64,000 bases of DNA from Enoplolaimus lenunculus (Eukaryota > Nematoda > Enoplea > Enoplida > Thoracostomopsidae), in the NCBI GenBank assembly GCA_030248215.1, contig JASANG010001627.1, forward strand, positions 1 to 64,000, given 5' to 3'. A model generated the notes under the pieces. The model ran no database searches. It saw only the letters and a program-made list of their open reading frames with translations, and was not told the origin of the DNA. This document shows positions 14,336 through 24,740 of the stretch, in pieces. Within the stretch, counting starts at the first letter, position 1. Each line of letters opens with the position of its first letter. Both the position numbers and the translations under genes were made by a program.

Positions 14336-14469
14336 TTTCACTCCGGGTATATTGCGGTCCCGTGGGTAAACGGGACGTTCCTCAGAGTAACATGGGCCAA
14401 TCACGTTATATTATGCAGGACAATGTAATTGACCAATGTTACTTCACATGTAATTTATGCGCACGAATA

Positions 14470-14695
14470 ATAATACAAAAATGCGAAAAACTAAGAAATT
14501 TTTTTGTGATAGAATGATGAGGTCTTTTTTAATTTTACAGTTTTCCCCGTCAGAAAATTTAATTGATGATAAAATGATAATGTCCTTCCTTACCTTACAT
14601 TTTTCCACCTTAATAAAATTTTTTGGTTATAAAATGATAACGTACCAACCTTACAATTTTTGCGTTTCATAACATTCCTCACCCCACTCCCCGTC
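14470..14695. repeat. Tandem 60-bp repeat family (CCGTCAGAAA)
   Basis: Three degenerate units carry AAAATGATAA(T/C)GT followed by TACCTTACAATTTTT. The last reads CCCCGTCAGAAATTCCTG. The same units recur at 46970-47220, and a single end occurs at 28585-28660. Confidence 0.55.
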
Positions 14696-14784
14696 AGAAA
14701 TTCCTGTATCCACCGCTGTATGTAAAAGTATATACATACATATATATTTGTATACATAAATGTGTATTTTGTTTAATCTCATGT

Positions 14785-15260
14785 GTTGTTGTTCCGCTGT
14801 CCCTTCGTCCCACTGTCCAAATTGTTCGACTATCCCAATCTTCCGTTGTCCCAACGATCCCACTATATCAACTACCCTGCTTCATAACTGTCCCCATTCT
14901 CGCCGCTGCTCAACTGTCATAATATTCCCACGTGTCCCCACTGTCCCAACTATGTCAATCGTCTCCACTGTACCGCTCTCCCAACGGTACCCACTGTCCT
15001 AATACTCCCAACTGTCCCAGTTCGATCCCACTGTTTCAACTCTCCACGCTGTCCAAAATATCCCAACTGCCCCGCTGTTCCAGCATTCCTCACTGTCCCA
15101 ACTGTACCCACTATCCAAACTGTTCCAATTGTCAGTACTACCCCAATTGTCCCAACTGCCCCCGCTGTTCAAACTGCCATGCTGTCCCAATTGTCTCTAT
15201 TGTTCCGCCCGTCTGTTCCCAATGTCGCAACATTCCCAACTCTCCCAAATGACACAACTG
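14785..15260. repeat. Degenerate decamer array (CAACTGTCCC)
   Basis: An irregular run of CCCAACTGTCC-type decamers is the complement of the GGGACAGTTG unit in the element at 16916. No TIRs were found around it. It lies 0.4 kb outside copy A. Confidence 0.7.
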
Positions 15261-15331
15261 ACTCTACTGTATGAACCGGCCCCAGACCATATCCCAAAAT
15301 CGCGAAATCTCACCTTTAACAATATCCTTAA

Positions 15332-15594
15332 CCCTTTCTCACATGAATATTTTCTATTTCCCCTGAGACCTACTTTTATGCTAGGATTCGAACTCCAGTG
15401 ACTGGAATGGGAGGCGAATACCATCACCACTCAGCTACAGGAGCTTGACGCTCGAGCCCGAGGGGGCTCTCACGTCTTGTGGTGATTTAGTACTGTGTAT
15501 ACGTGTTGCAATTGTTAAACACGATGCGATATATACTATTTAACGTATATATACTGCGCTAAGTTGCCTAGAGGCAACTCAATGTGAGAAGGGG
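15332..15594. mobile_element. piggyBac-like MITE 1 with tRNA-like module
   Basis: The left end is TTAA then CCCTTTCTCACATGA, and the right end is TCAATGTGAGAAGGGG then TTAT. TTAA is the piggyBac target. A GTTGCC/GGCAAC hairpin lies near the right end. Inside, on the minus strand at about 15370-15450, is a tRNA-like segment with AGCTGAGTGGTGATGG and the B-box-like GAGTTCGAATCC. Confidence 0.75.
15372..15450 (-). other. tRNA-like module in MITE 1
   Basis: A-box-like AGCTGAGTGGTGATGG and B-box-like GAGTTCGAATCC are spaced about as in a tRNA, and a CCTCCCA anticodon-like region resembles tRNA-Gly. Acceptor and anticodon stems do not pair fully, so I do not call a functional tRNA. The same module is in MITE 2. 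Confidence 0.5.
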
Positions 15595-15627
15595 TTATAG
15601 ATAGTAAATTGAAAATTTTTCGGTTAA

Positions 15628-15894
15628 CCCTTTCTCACATGAATATTTTCTATTTCCCCTGAGACCTACTTTTATGCTAGGATTCGAACTCCAGTGACTG
15701 GAATGGGAGGCGAACACCATCACCACTCAGCTATAGGAGCTTGACGCTCGAGCCCGAGGGGGCTCTCACGTCTTGTGGTGATTTAGTACTGTGTATACGT
15801 GTTGCAATTGTTAAACACGGTGCGATATATATATACTATTTAACGTATATATACTGCGCTAAGTTGCCTAGAGGCAACTCAATGTGAGAAGTTG
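15628..15894. mobile_element. piggyBac-like MITE 2 with tRNA-like module
   Basis: This is a near-identical second copy only 33 bp downstream. It is flanked on both sides by TTAA (15624-15627 and 15895-15898). It carries the same tRNA-like module on the minus strand at about 15667-15747. Confidence 0.8.
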
Positions 15895-15899
15895 TTAAA

Positions 15900-16620
15900 T
15901 AAAATCCCAACATCCTACTGTAACGATTAAATTCATGCCAACCATATTTTCTGTCAAAAATACCACAAATTATTTTAAACTTAATTTATTCACATTCCAT
16001 AACTATAAGCTAAATTTTGGTCTAAATTCGTGTTTCTGTTTTAATGTTTGTCACTACTTCAATTTGCAATGCTAATTGGCACCTGCAACATATATAAATT
16101 GTTGTAATTGTACATTTTGGGGGCTCAGTTTTCTGAATAAAGTTTCATACGGTCAGTTTATTTTTTTATACTTCACCTGCGGTAGCCGTGGGTGCATTTT
16201 TGTTTAAATAAATCTTGTAACCGAGCGGAAGGCTTGGTTATAGGTCTTAGCTGTTGCTGTTGAACGGAGTGAAGCGCTTGGTTATTACAAAAGTTCAAGC
16301 TGGTTAGAATTTAGTATTTATCTACGGAGCCGTAATTTATTTGACTACCGAGGCTAGCGCTTAGTATATATATATCAAATTGCTCGAATTAATTTTATCC
16401 CTTTATTGTAGTCATCGTTGCATTGAGTTCCTGCGGAAGCCGTGGGATTTAAAAAATAAGTTTATCGAACTTTTTATGCGCCGTTCGCATTAATTGCTGT
16501 AGTAGTTCCGCATCCGATTTTAACTAAATTAAAACAAAAATTCAAAAGAACTCGACTGTGGGCAATAAATATAAGGTTTACGTTATCGTGGTTCACATTA
16601 ATTTATTACTAGATCAAGCG
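15900..16620. other. No gene seen
   Basis: Between about 16200 and 16560 there are loose repeats of ACCGAGCGGAAGGCTTGGTTA-like and GCGGAAGCCGTGGG-like phrases. These are possibly an old repeat. No exon was recognised. Confidence 0.35.
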
Positions 16621-16629
16621 CCTCGTTAC

Positions 16630-16910
16630 ACTACCTTTCACCATATTACGAAATTTCTCTTTCGACATATCCCGATTTCCGAAATAATACTTTCGACATT
16701 ATCCCGAACTTCCGAAATTCTATCTTCGACCATATCCTGAAATCTCAAGAACCTTTCTTCGACCATATCCCGAAATCCACAAACTCTCAAAATCCTGCCT
16801 TTATCATCGCGAAATTCAATATTATACCTTCGATCATATCCCCAAATCCCAAAACCCAAAATCACCCTTTAGACCATATCACAAATGCCAAAAGCCTACC
16901 TTCGATTATA
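16630..16910. repeat. Degenerate tandem repeat (TTCGACCATATCCCGAAAT)
   Basis: About seven units of roughly 35-45 bp carry TTCGACCATATCCCGAAAT with drift. The array ends directly at the TIR of the element at 16916. Confidence 0.6.
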
Positions 16911-16999
16911 AAACTGGCCAATGTTACCCTAAAGGCCGTCCCATTTTACCGGGGCACAGAAATGTACCAGGAGTACCCGTCCACAAAAAATATAATTGG

Positions 17000-17276
17000 G
17001 ACAGCGGGACAGTTGGGACAGATGAGACAGTGGGACAGATGGGACAGTTGGGACAGATGGGACAGATGGGACAATTGGGACAATTGGGACAGTTAGGACA
17101 GTCGGGACAGATGGGACAGATGGGACAGTTGGGCAGTTTGGACAGATGGGACAGTTGGGACAGATGGGACAGTTGGGACAGATGGGACAGTTGGGACAGA
17201 TGGGACAGTTAGGACAGAGGGGACAGTTGGGACAGTTGCGACAGATGGGACAAACGGGACAGATGGGACAGTTGGG
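17000..17276 (+). repeat. GGGACAGWTG decamer minisatellite
   Basis: About 25 units of the 10-bp repeat alternate GGGACAGATG and GGGACAGTTG. The array resumes at 18143-18215 after the hAT-like insert. The period is close to one helical turn, so every GGGACAG faces the same side of the DNA. Confidence 0.92.
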
Positions 17277-18142
17277 CGGCAAAAAATCGGCATCCGGCTG
17301 CGGCTCCGGTATTTTTTGACGGATATTTGTTCAAAAATTTGAAAAAACGAAATTAAATGACTTAGACTGACTTACTTTTATACCTTTACTGTGTCAATTG
17401 TGTTATGTAAACCATTTTAAAGTTTTGAATAAGGTACGTATATTGGATCGCAGGGCGGTAACGACAAGAATAGGAGGTCTAAAAAGGTATATGCCGTAAT
17501 ACGTGAGCTGCCAAGTTACCAATTTTATTGATTATCTGCATGCATATTTATTAGTTAGAACTCAAGTAACTGAAACTACATTCACTGTGGAAACCAGTTT
17601 TATATTTACTTCAATCTTAAGGCGATTAATTCAGTTTAGAACAAGTGTAACTTCCCATTCGAAATTTTTTCTCAGAACGTAGCTCCCATTCCAAAATTCT
17701 GGCTAGGCCTCTGGTTGCATGCCGGCCACTTTGTACTTTACGTTGCAGTTAACGTGAAGATAAGTCAAAACTAAGCTTAAAAGCGAAACAATAGCCTTAA
17801 ATCCTAAGCTACATACACCTCTATTTTATAGTCTATTTTATAGTATCTTACAAAATCTTTATGCCCGACCGTGCAACTGAACGTAACGTTTCATACCTAA
17901 ACAGAATAATAGAATAGGTTCATTGTTAAAGTGTTAAGCTTTGTCACGAAAACACTTTTAATATAGGCCACGGAAGGACGAATTGTGAGTTACGTTCTGA
18001 TATCTGAATGCTGCTTAGATACTTTATTAAAGGAATATGAGATTATATAAACAATCGAATTAACCATCGGGCTCCGGCTCCGGATCACGCCGGATATTAG
18101 ATTATCCGGCTCCGTCAGTTTTTGGTATCCGGTCGCACCCTG
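17277..18142. mobile_element. hAT-like insert splitting the decamer array
   Basis: The right end (GGTATCCGGTCGCACCCTG) and the left interior (CATCCGGCTGCGGCTCCGG) match the element at 45106-45879. The outermost 35 bp or so of the left end are missing. The decamer array lies on both sides, so the insertion came after array growth. Confidence 0.75.
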
Positions 18143-18503
18143 TGGGACAGATGGGACAGATGGACAGTTGGGACAGATCGGACACTTGGGACAGATGGGA
18201 CAAATGGGACAGTTAATATATATTATATATTATATATATATTATATATATCCTACGTAAATATATCTGCCTGTGCATATGTAATAAAACAGGAGCACATA
18301 AGTGTGCACTCCGGGTATATTTCTCTCCCGGGAAATTGGGACGGCCTTTATAGTAACATGGGCCGTAAAATGTTTATAAGCGTAGCGCCGCTCCGAATCC
18401 ATTTGTGTGCTAACATAAGAATAAATTTTGAAGACCCAAAATAAACGCAAATTAAGGTAAGTGATGTTTACATTAATAATTTTAACAATTGTCTGCTAAA
18501 GTA

Positions 18504-18897
18504 CTGTAGTGACCAGAATACAAGGGGGGTAATAAGAGGGGATCCCCACTTTGAGTCCCAATTAATAGGAGTTGGTATCCCTAATAAGAGGCCGTAAGCG
18601 GATAGAGTTTCTAAACCCTAATTAGAGCCCATAAATGTCAATTATCCCTAATTGTAGCACATTAAATGACTCCAGAACCAAATAAAGTTGGGTTCGAAAC
18701 TTTAAAGCGTAATGCTGCGGAAGGTCAGTCCTGCCCAAAAGAGAAAATGACAAAAAAGATGGGTGTTAGGTCCAACTAACAAAAGGCGGCAGAGGGCGAG
18801 TTAAAAATAAATAACAGTCTGTAACCGAATAACAAAGGGGGTACCCTCTGGAGAGGCCAAATAAATATCAGTCCCCCTCTTATTCGGGTCACTACAG
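18504..18897. mobile_element. CTGTAGTGACC MITE, copy 1
   Basis: The 394-bp element has inverted ends CTGTAGTGACC(A/C)GAATA and TATTCGGGTCACTACAG. It is flanked by TA on both sides (18502-18503 and 18898-18899), as in Tc1/mariner-like MITEs. It has no coding capacity. Confidence 0.88.
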
Positions 18898-18899
18898 TA

Positions 18900-19330
18900 T
18901 ATTGTCAAAATTTTATTAAGCCTTCCGTTTGCGGAATCTTGGCTCTTAAAGCTTTCCAAATTTCTCTCAAGTCATAAATATATTCACTGAATATTACAAT
19001 TTTATAAAAATATAAATTCATTACCAAATTTGCCTTGACGTCTATTTTCTGCCGCAACCATAGGCAAGCATCCGGTTGTACCCTGGTTCTAATCTAAAGC
19101 GTAAAATATTTGTATGTTAGTTATTTTTTCAACAGCTCCATAATGCTTAGCGTTCAATGGTGTGTATCTGTTTATATACATGGATCTTGAAATTATGTTC
19201 GATATTAGTATTATGAATAACTTTTAGTTTCATAACTACACGAGATTGGATGTAGTGTTTTCGTGTCTAAAAAATGTTTTGCCAGCAAATTCAGCTTGCG
19301 AGTTGGTTATTTCTGAATTAATATCAGTAA
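18900..19330. other. No gene seen; one hAT end
   Basis: The only recognisable item is a solitary hAT-family end, CATCCGGTTGTACCCTGG, at about 19067-19085. Confidence 0.4.
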
Positions 19331-19334
19331 ACAT

Positions 19335-19520
19335 TAACTCATTCTGAGTTCAGTTGATTCTCACTCTGAGTCAGTAGATTCTCACTCTGAGTTGAGGTGA
19401 GTCTGGATGAATTGATTAATTAACTCAGAATGAATGGAATCAACTCTAAATTCTGAGTTCTGATAGTTGCAACTCAGATTGAGCGATTCAATTCATTCTG
19501 AGTTAAACTCAACTCACTGA
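19335..19520. repeat. AACTCAGAATGA inverted/direct repeat cluster
   Basis: CATTCTGAGTT and its complement AACTCAGAATG recur about ten times in both orientations within 190 bp, giving many alternative foldbacks. No TIR or TSD was identified. Confidence 0.6.
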
Positions 19521-20059
19521 AAACTTTGGTTTGTGAGTGATTTTGTTTGTACTTATCTGTTGCTCAAGTTTTGAACTTTTAATTAAATTGCCCGGATTTT
19601 GCCAAAAAATTTTCCACCACTCTTCGGTCAAATATACTTGAGCTAAATCTTAAAAACATCAACCCATAACCGCAGTATAGTAGGATTAAACGTGGAGTTT
19701 ATTTTTTTGCTTGGGCTTAGCTTAAACTTGTCTTAGGCTCTTGAAATTCGGATTCAAAACGAATTTCGATTACGATTCCGATTGCACAATCAATCGGAAT
19801 CGGAATTTTGCAATTTTAATTTAATCATACTGTTGTTGCACAAAAATTTTCTCTATTTCAACATCTAAACGAACAACCCTACCTTTTACTTTGAAAATAA
19901 TAATTGACTGTAGTTTAGCTTTACAAATCCAAAAACATTCCCAATTTGTTGATGCAACATTTTTGAAAATTGTTGCCAGGTAACTGATACCCTAAATTTA
20001 TATATATTTGTTTTCAACGGAACAGTAGGTATATATGTGCAGACTTGGAATCGTAGAAT

Positions 20060-20094
<35 letters not shown>

Positions 20095-21188
20095 CACATG
20101 ACATCTTTAAAAAAATTTAGACAACAAATCGAATATTATAGGTCCAAAGCTGAAATTTTAGCATTTTAAGCCTAAACATAGATTAATCTTATCAGCGTTC
20201 AAACAGGCTTTGTAGCTCAAAATTTTGTGTTCCCTTATTTCACTTTTATAAACTCCTAACATAAAATTTATTGGATAATTATGCTGTGGTTATTGAATAT
20301 TGCTGTTTTCATTGAGGTACGATGACACTCATTCGTGAGAGGATTCTGAAGTATAGATGGAGTGTTGAATTATTTTAAACAATGTTTTATGAAAGTAATT
20401 TTTGCGAAAAATATACTCATACAAGCAGGAACTGAGTAATCAACTTTTGAGGTTTCTGACAGTGACGCAAATAGGGAGTGATGTGATATGGATTTGCCAC
20501 CATCTGCTGCGCTGGAAATTTTCCAATAAAAACGGTTCATTGGAAGCTTTCAGTACAGTGTGTTTTAACGAGATACTTGAAAAATACGGCCGAAATGCAA
20601 CATGGTTCAATAATTTTAGCTTTTGGCACAATTCGCAATTATTACAATAATCATGTATATTGTTGCTGAACACGCTATTAAAAAGTGTAAAATTTCAAAA
20701 ACCCAAAAATTATACTCTTCCGGATCTGCCACCTGTTTCAGATGTTTGCGATTGGCGCGTATCACTAAATTTCAGGCTGAGGAATGCGTTTAAAACTCAA
20801 AGAACCTTTTTTATGAGCCTGCAAACGTGAAGTCCAGAGATTTCGGATCCAGCGGCTGCCATTTATAAGCTTCTTGCTCAGTACATTCTCAACCAATCTG
20901 GCGTTGCTAAACTTTTCTAAAAATTTCACACTGGCATCAGTTGAGCTTACATCTGTTACTGTTGCTAATTTTTTAGTAGCACTTGGCGGAGGCATTGCTC
21001 TGTACATAATTACGAAAAATTAGATTTTTGTTAGATGCCTGTGTGGTTTTGTTCTAAATGATTCTTTACACTGCACAACGTTGTATTCAGAGCCGCACTC
21101 TCACTAATTAAGACGAATTTCTATGCACTATTGTACGCGTTGGATCAAAAACGGTTAAATTTTAAATTTTTTTAAAATCATGTTTTAG
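19520..21188. other. Upstream of orphan membrane-protein gene
   Basis: An AT microsatellite lies at about 20060-20095. A hydrophobic open stretch at about 20855-21010 on the plus strand (TSVTVANFLVALGGGIALYI) could be an upstream exon of the gene starting at 21189. No well-formed donor keeps the phase, so I do not join it. Confidence 0.35.
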
Positions 21189-22224
21189 GTGATTTTACGT
21201 CTGATCGGTTTTATTGGAACATGTGCGGCAATCCGTGGTTTCTGCCGAGAATTATGTCAACCGTACAGGGCGTACTCAAAATCGACATGTTACCTACTTA
21301 CCGCATTCATAATGGTATCCATTGTAGATATTGTGTTAAATTTTCTCACGTTTATGATGATCGATCTTGGGAGCGTTGGAAAATTTTGGAACAGCACAAC
21401 GAGTGACGTAATGTCGCATGCAACAGTGGCAATTGCACAACCAGTCGTTTGGTTATTGGTTTCGTTCAAAACTGCACTACTGCTGGCGTGTATATTATGC
21501 ATAATGGTTGGATTACACAATTATAGCAATAATCACGCAAATTCTCGGTGTTTTAAACTCTCCATCGGGGTTCTTTGCTTAATTTCCACTTCTGCTTTGC
21601 TGGCTCAACTCAGCTCGGAACTAAATCCAAATCAAAATGCAAGTTCAAACGACTTAAACATTTCAACCAGTGGCTGGCGCACAGGATTGACAATTTTAGC
21701 AATTATTGCAGCAAACTTGTTAATTCCATTTGCAATTGCACTTGCATCTATACAAACTGCAATTTCGCTGGCAAAATTACGCCAAAACGGCTTCCAAGTG
21801 TCCAAAACGCCTGATTTGAATATGGAAAATACCAAAATTATTGATACCAAACCGCAGAATCCGATGAGAAGATTTAGTTACGGTACAGGTGGCAATAGTG
21901 CCCCTCAGGCAAGTAATAGCGCTCATCCAAGTAATAGCGCTTATCCAAATGGGGCCAGGCTATGTTCTCCGGGCGGAAAAATTGCACTATTTGATACGTT
22001 ATATCCGAAAGTTTTCGCTGTAATGTGTTTATTTTATGTTGGTTTTCAATCACCGCAAAATTTGTCATTTTTGTTGCAATATTTAATTCCCGAAATTTTT
22101 GACAAAATTACGTTTTGGATCAACCCACTGGTACGTATCAGTTTACTGGTCGAAGTCGGATATAAATGGACCATATATTTTGCGTTAGTATTGGACTGTT
22201 GTGATTTGTCGTGGGTGCGTATTG
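21189..22224 (+). CDS. Orphan membrane protein, main exon
   Basis: It has an open frame of 345 codons in AT-rich DNA, full of hydrophobic segments. It opens right after a TTTTAG acceptor. If not spliced it runs on to a stop at 22248-22250. I prefer the GTAACC donor at 22225, because its phase matches the next open exon and the sequence after it, CTACTAATAG, looks like a branch site and not coding. Confidence 0.65.
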
Positions 22225-23646
22225 GTAACCCTACTAATAGCGTTAAATAACTTTCTCGCTCCCTGAAGCTGATGCTACAGATCATGCAGTATATGCGCGT
22301 ACAGACGCCATTGAGTGAGAGCATGCAAGTGGTTTCTGCTAGCGGAGAAATATTTAAATCAGCTGCTGCATCTGCAAGTTTACCATTTTTGTCCCACATA
22401 TATTCGTACATATGTTTGCTAAAACTTGCTTGGGGAACGCCCGTAGTTCAGCTGCGCCTCTGAACCCGATTAGAGGTCTTGGCGGAAGTTTTGCTGCGGT
22501 ATTGACGGGGTTAATACCGCGTGCATTGTTTGAACCTGTAAACCTGCTCTATTATACAACATGTTTTTCGTTATATATATATAAACCAATTAGCAAGAAC
22601 GGGTCCTATAGAACCATCAAAGCTCTATCCTAACGAAACCATTTTTTGAATAAACAAAATAGTCAAATGCAGCTCAACTTTGAGCTAATACTTGTTCAAT
22701 TTAAGTCACATTGCAAAATCAAAGGCATTCACTGTCAACTTCTAAAAAATCTAACTTTTTTTCGACCGGTCTTGTTTTGAGAACTTTTCTTAAGCTTTCC
22801 AAAAGATAATTTTTTCGGAACAAAGCTTTGCATTTGGAAGAAATTGAATAAAAATTATAATGAATGTGCACTTAATAAAAAATGACTATTATTGCAGCAA
22901 GTTTGTTTTTGTTTCACCAACAACCTGAACCTGGAAACGTGGTGCTTACGACCACACAAAAACACACGTCAATGCAAACTCGTTGTGGAGAGATGGGCCC
23001 TTTAATGACGTTGCGTCGTTTCAGCCTTGAAAGCACAAACCAAACCAATATGGTTGCTAGAGAATATCGATTTCGTTCCGATTGCATCAAGGTAAATAGA
23101 TTGAAATAAAAGGCGCTGTATATTTTTCCCAGATAATTGTTATATATAATATATGTATATAAATATATTTCGATCTCAGATTGAATGTTCAGACCACAAC
23201 TGGCGTACGGCGATGGTGGCCCATAAAAAATTTACGATCCACTGAAGCATAGAGAACTAGGTACAATCTAGTATATTGTATATATATATAAATATATATA
23301 TGCAGGCCTTTTCTCTCTATATTCGAGCCTTGAAACAAAATACACAAAATATGTCGGTGGTGGTGCTGAATGTCTGTTGACAACAAAATTTTTATTGCTC
23401 TTTTGCACAACTGCACCCTGCTATATATCCATCGTGCTGCAGTATACGCAATTTTTGAAACATGCGTGCACAGCGTTGTGAGATGTGATTGGCTGAGTGC
23501 TCTGCATAGTTGTAAAATTTCGAGTCACGATGAATGTATTACTGTAGGTTATTAATTTTGAACCAAAAAATATCACTGAAATCGGTGCTGGACGGGCGAA
23601 TACAGTCTGGTCTACGACATTAAGGCAGAAGCGTTGGAATTGGTGA
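21189..23646 (+). CDS. Orphan multi-pass membrane protein, 3' exons (possibly GPCR-like)
   Basis: Three exons (21189-22224, 22898-23091, 23548-23646) join with matching phases into about 441 codons plus stop. The first exon encodes about six hydrophobic segments, near residues 35-60, 80-110, 120-140, 165-190, 275-300 and 310-335. A polar, Asn/Ser-rich loop lies between the fourth and fifth long stretches (residues about 200-260). The layout and a WTIYFAL phrase after an INPLV-containing segment recall a divergent rhodopsin-type receptor. The DRY and NPxxY signatures are missing, so I leave the function open. The last two exons give a hydrophilic tail (HQQPEPGN to QKRWNW). The exon begins GTG directly after TTTTAG, so the true start lies upstream and is not found. 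Confidence 0.55.
22898..23091 (+). CDS. Orphan membrane protein, tail exon 1
   Basis: Follows ATTATTGCAG and completes a split codon from the main exon. It encodes ASLFLFHQQPEPGN and then a polar stretch ending RSDCIK, and stops at a GGTAAAT donor in phase 0. Support is phase agreement plus open frame only. Confidence 0.45.
23548..23646 (+). CDS. Orphan membrane protein, terminal exon
   Basis: Begins after TATTACTGTAG and encodes 32 residues (VINFEPKNITEIGAGRANTV and the end QKRWNW) before TGA at 23644-23646. The phase continues from the previous exon. It is short, so confidence is limited. Confidence 0.4.
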   Translation, partial: VINFEPKNITEIGAGRANTVWSTTLRQKRWNW

Positions 23647-23649
23647 AAC

Positions 23650-24740
23650 AGGTATGGTACAAAAGCGTTGCCTTTTGATATTTTTTGTTGAATTTTCAAA
23701 GCATAGTTGTTTCTCAGCTGGAAACTGATTCGTTTTAAAAGTCAATTGTCACATATAACAGCCTACTGAAAAGCAAAATCTATTGAAATTACAGAATATT
23801 ACACTAAAAATTTAGCAAAAGATTATTCGTATTCCAGTTGCTGTTTGTGACGATCTGAACGGCACTTAAACTATGGGATAGTTCATGAGAAGTAGGTGTT
23901 CAGGGCACGACATATGCAACTAAGAATGTATGTATGTAGAAAAGTAATAACTAAAACCGCACACTCAAGTCACAGCGTTGTTTATCGTACCATTATTTCG
24001 AAGTGAAAGAAAACACGCAATCACATATCAAAACATCAGGGTTGACTTCTGCAGAAAAATTCAAATTATTAACTTTGGATCATGGTTATACATTAAAACT
24101 AAATACCTAATTGTAGAACTGCTGCTGAAACAGGCACAATTTTACCTGAATAGCAGCTATCATCAGTTAGCAATAGGTTTTCAAACAAGTAAACTATGAT
24201 CTTTGAAAATGGGAAAGTCGTAAAGTTGTAGTCAGCTGTTTGTGAAGAAATTACTCAAAATACAGATAGATTTTAATTTGCGATAGGTCCTGCGTACAGT
24301 GAAAGAGATCTTGAGCGGGATTTAACCAATTGCGAGTATCAGGTGCTGAACATGCCAAAAAGTTCCGCCTAAATGGCTAATAAATAATAGATGCGCTCCT
24401 TGGAATTAACGATATTCACTAGTTGGGTTAACCGAAAGAGTGGAAGTTTCATAAAATTAATTGGAAAAATTGATGGATCACAATATTTTCCACTGCGTTT
24501 TGTCGGTTTAGGTATTGCGGAAGTGTTATGTTAGCAAGATTGTCTTTGCCCCACGATAAATGTTCTTGCCCGTCTCCTAAACGTGCATGGTTAATGGCTG
24601 CAAAAACGACTAAAACGAGTCAACCCTGTATTTACAAATCGCTAAATAAAGAAACATTAATAAAGTACATTGCAAAAATAAATATTCCTACAATATATAA
24701 ACAGAAACACGTTTATCACATATACTATGTAAGTAGATAT
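23650..24740. other. No gene seen
   Basis: No domain or family was recognised. A small open stretch near 24520-24660 has an acceptor-like TCGGTTTAG before it but no further support. Confidence 0.3.

Larger units (their letters stand above)
10743..14398. mobile_element. 3.66-kb TIR element with inverted minisatellite arms (copy A)
   Basis: The ends are inverted repeats of about 45-50 bp with consensus GGCCMATGTTACTCTGAGGG. Perfect 8-bp target duplications AATCACGT lie at 10735-10742 and 14399-14406. The left arm (10829-12345) is an array of 37- to 46-bp units and the right arm (13535-14335) is the same array inverted. Between them are a unique segment and a hAT-like relic at 12554-13487. No transposase is visible, so it is non-autonomous. 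The TSD does not fit the hAT pattern nTnnnnAn, so the superfamily is undecided (an 8-bp TSD also allows Merlin- or P-like). Copy B is at 56247-59866 in the opposite orientation. Confidence 0.88.
16916..18364. mobile_element. 1.45-kb TIR element with decamer array (element C)
   Basis: The left end GGCCAATGTTACCCTAAAGG and right end ...AGTAACATGGGCC are inverted and continue with GGGACGGCC, a TACCGGGG/CCCGGGAAA block and an ACTCCGGGTA block. These closely resemble the ends of copies A and B. The inside is a GGGACAGWTG decamer array (about 17000-17276 and 18143-18215) split by a hAT-like insert. Flanks ATAAAACT and GTAAAATG match at only 5 of 8 positions, so the copy is older. No coding capacity was seen. 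Confidence 0.75.

Noticed and set aside
10743-14398. hAT superfamily assignment for the minisatellite-armed element
   Set aside because: The 8-bp TSD length fits, but the two TSDs do not follow nTnnnnAn and the ends do not begin CAGGG, unlike the genuine hAT MITEs in this window.
15372-15450. Functional tRNA gene
   Set aside because: A- and B-box motifs are present but acceptor, anticodon and T stems do not pair properly, and the segment is duplicated inside a mobile element.
17000-17276. CRISPR-like repeat array
   Set aside because: There are no unique spacers between repeats, the context is eukaryotic, and the array is a simple decamer minisatellite.
16929-17293. CPNCPICPNCP / MGQLGQ repeat ORFs
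   Set aside because: Both strands are open because of the 10-bp array; this is an artefact of period and composition.
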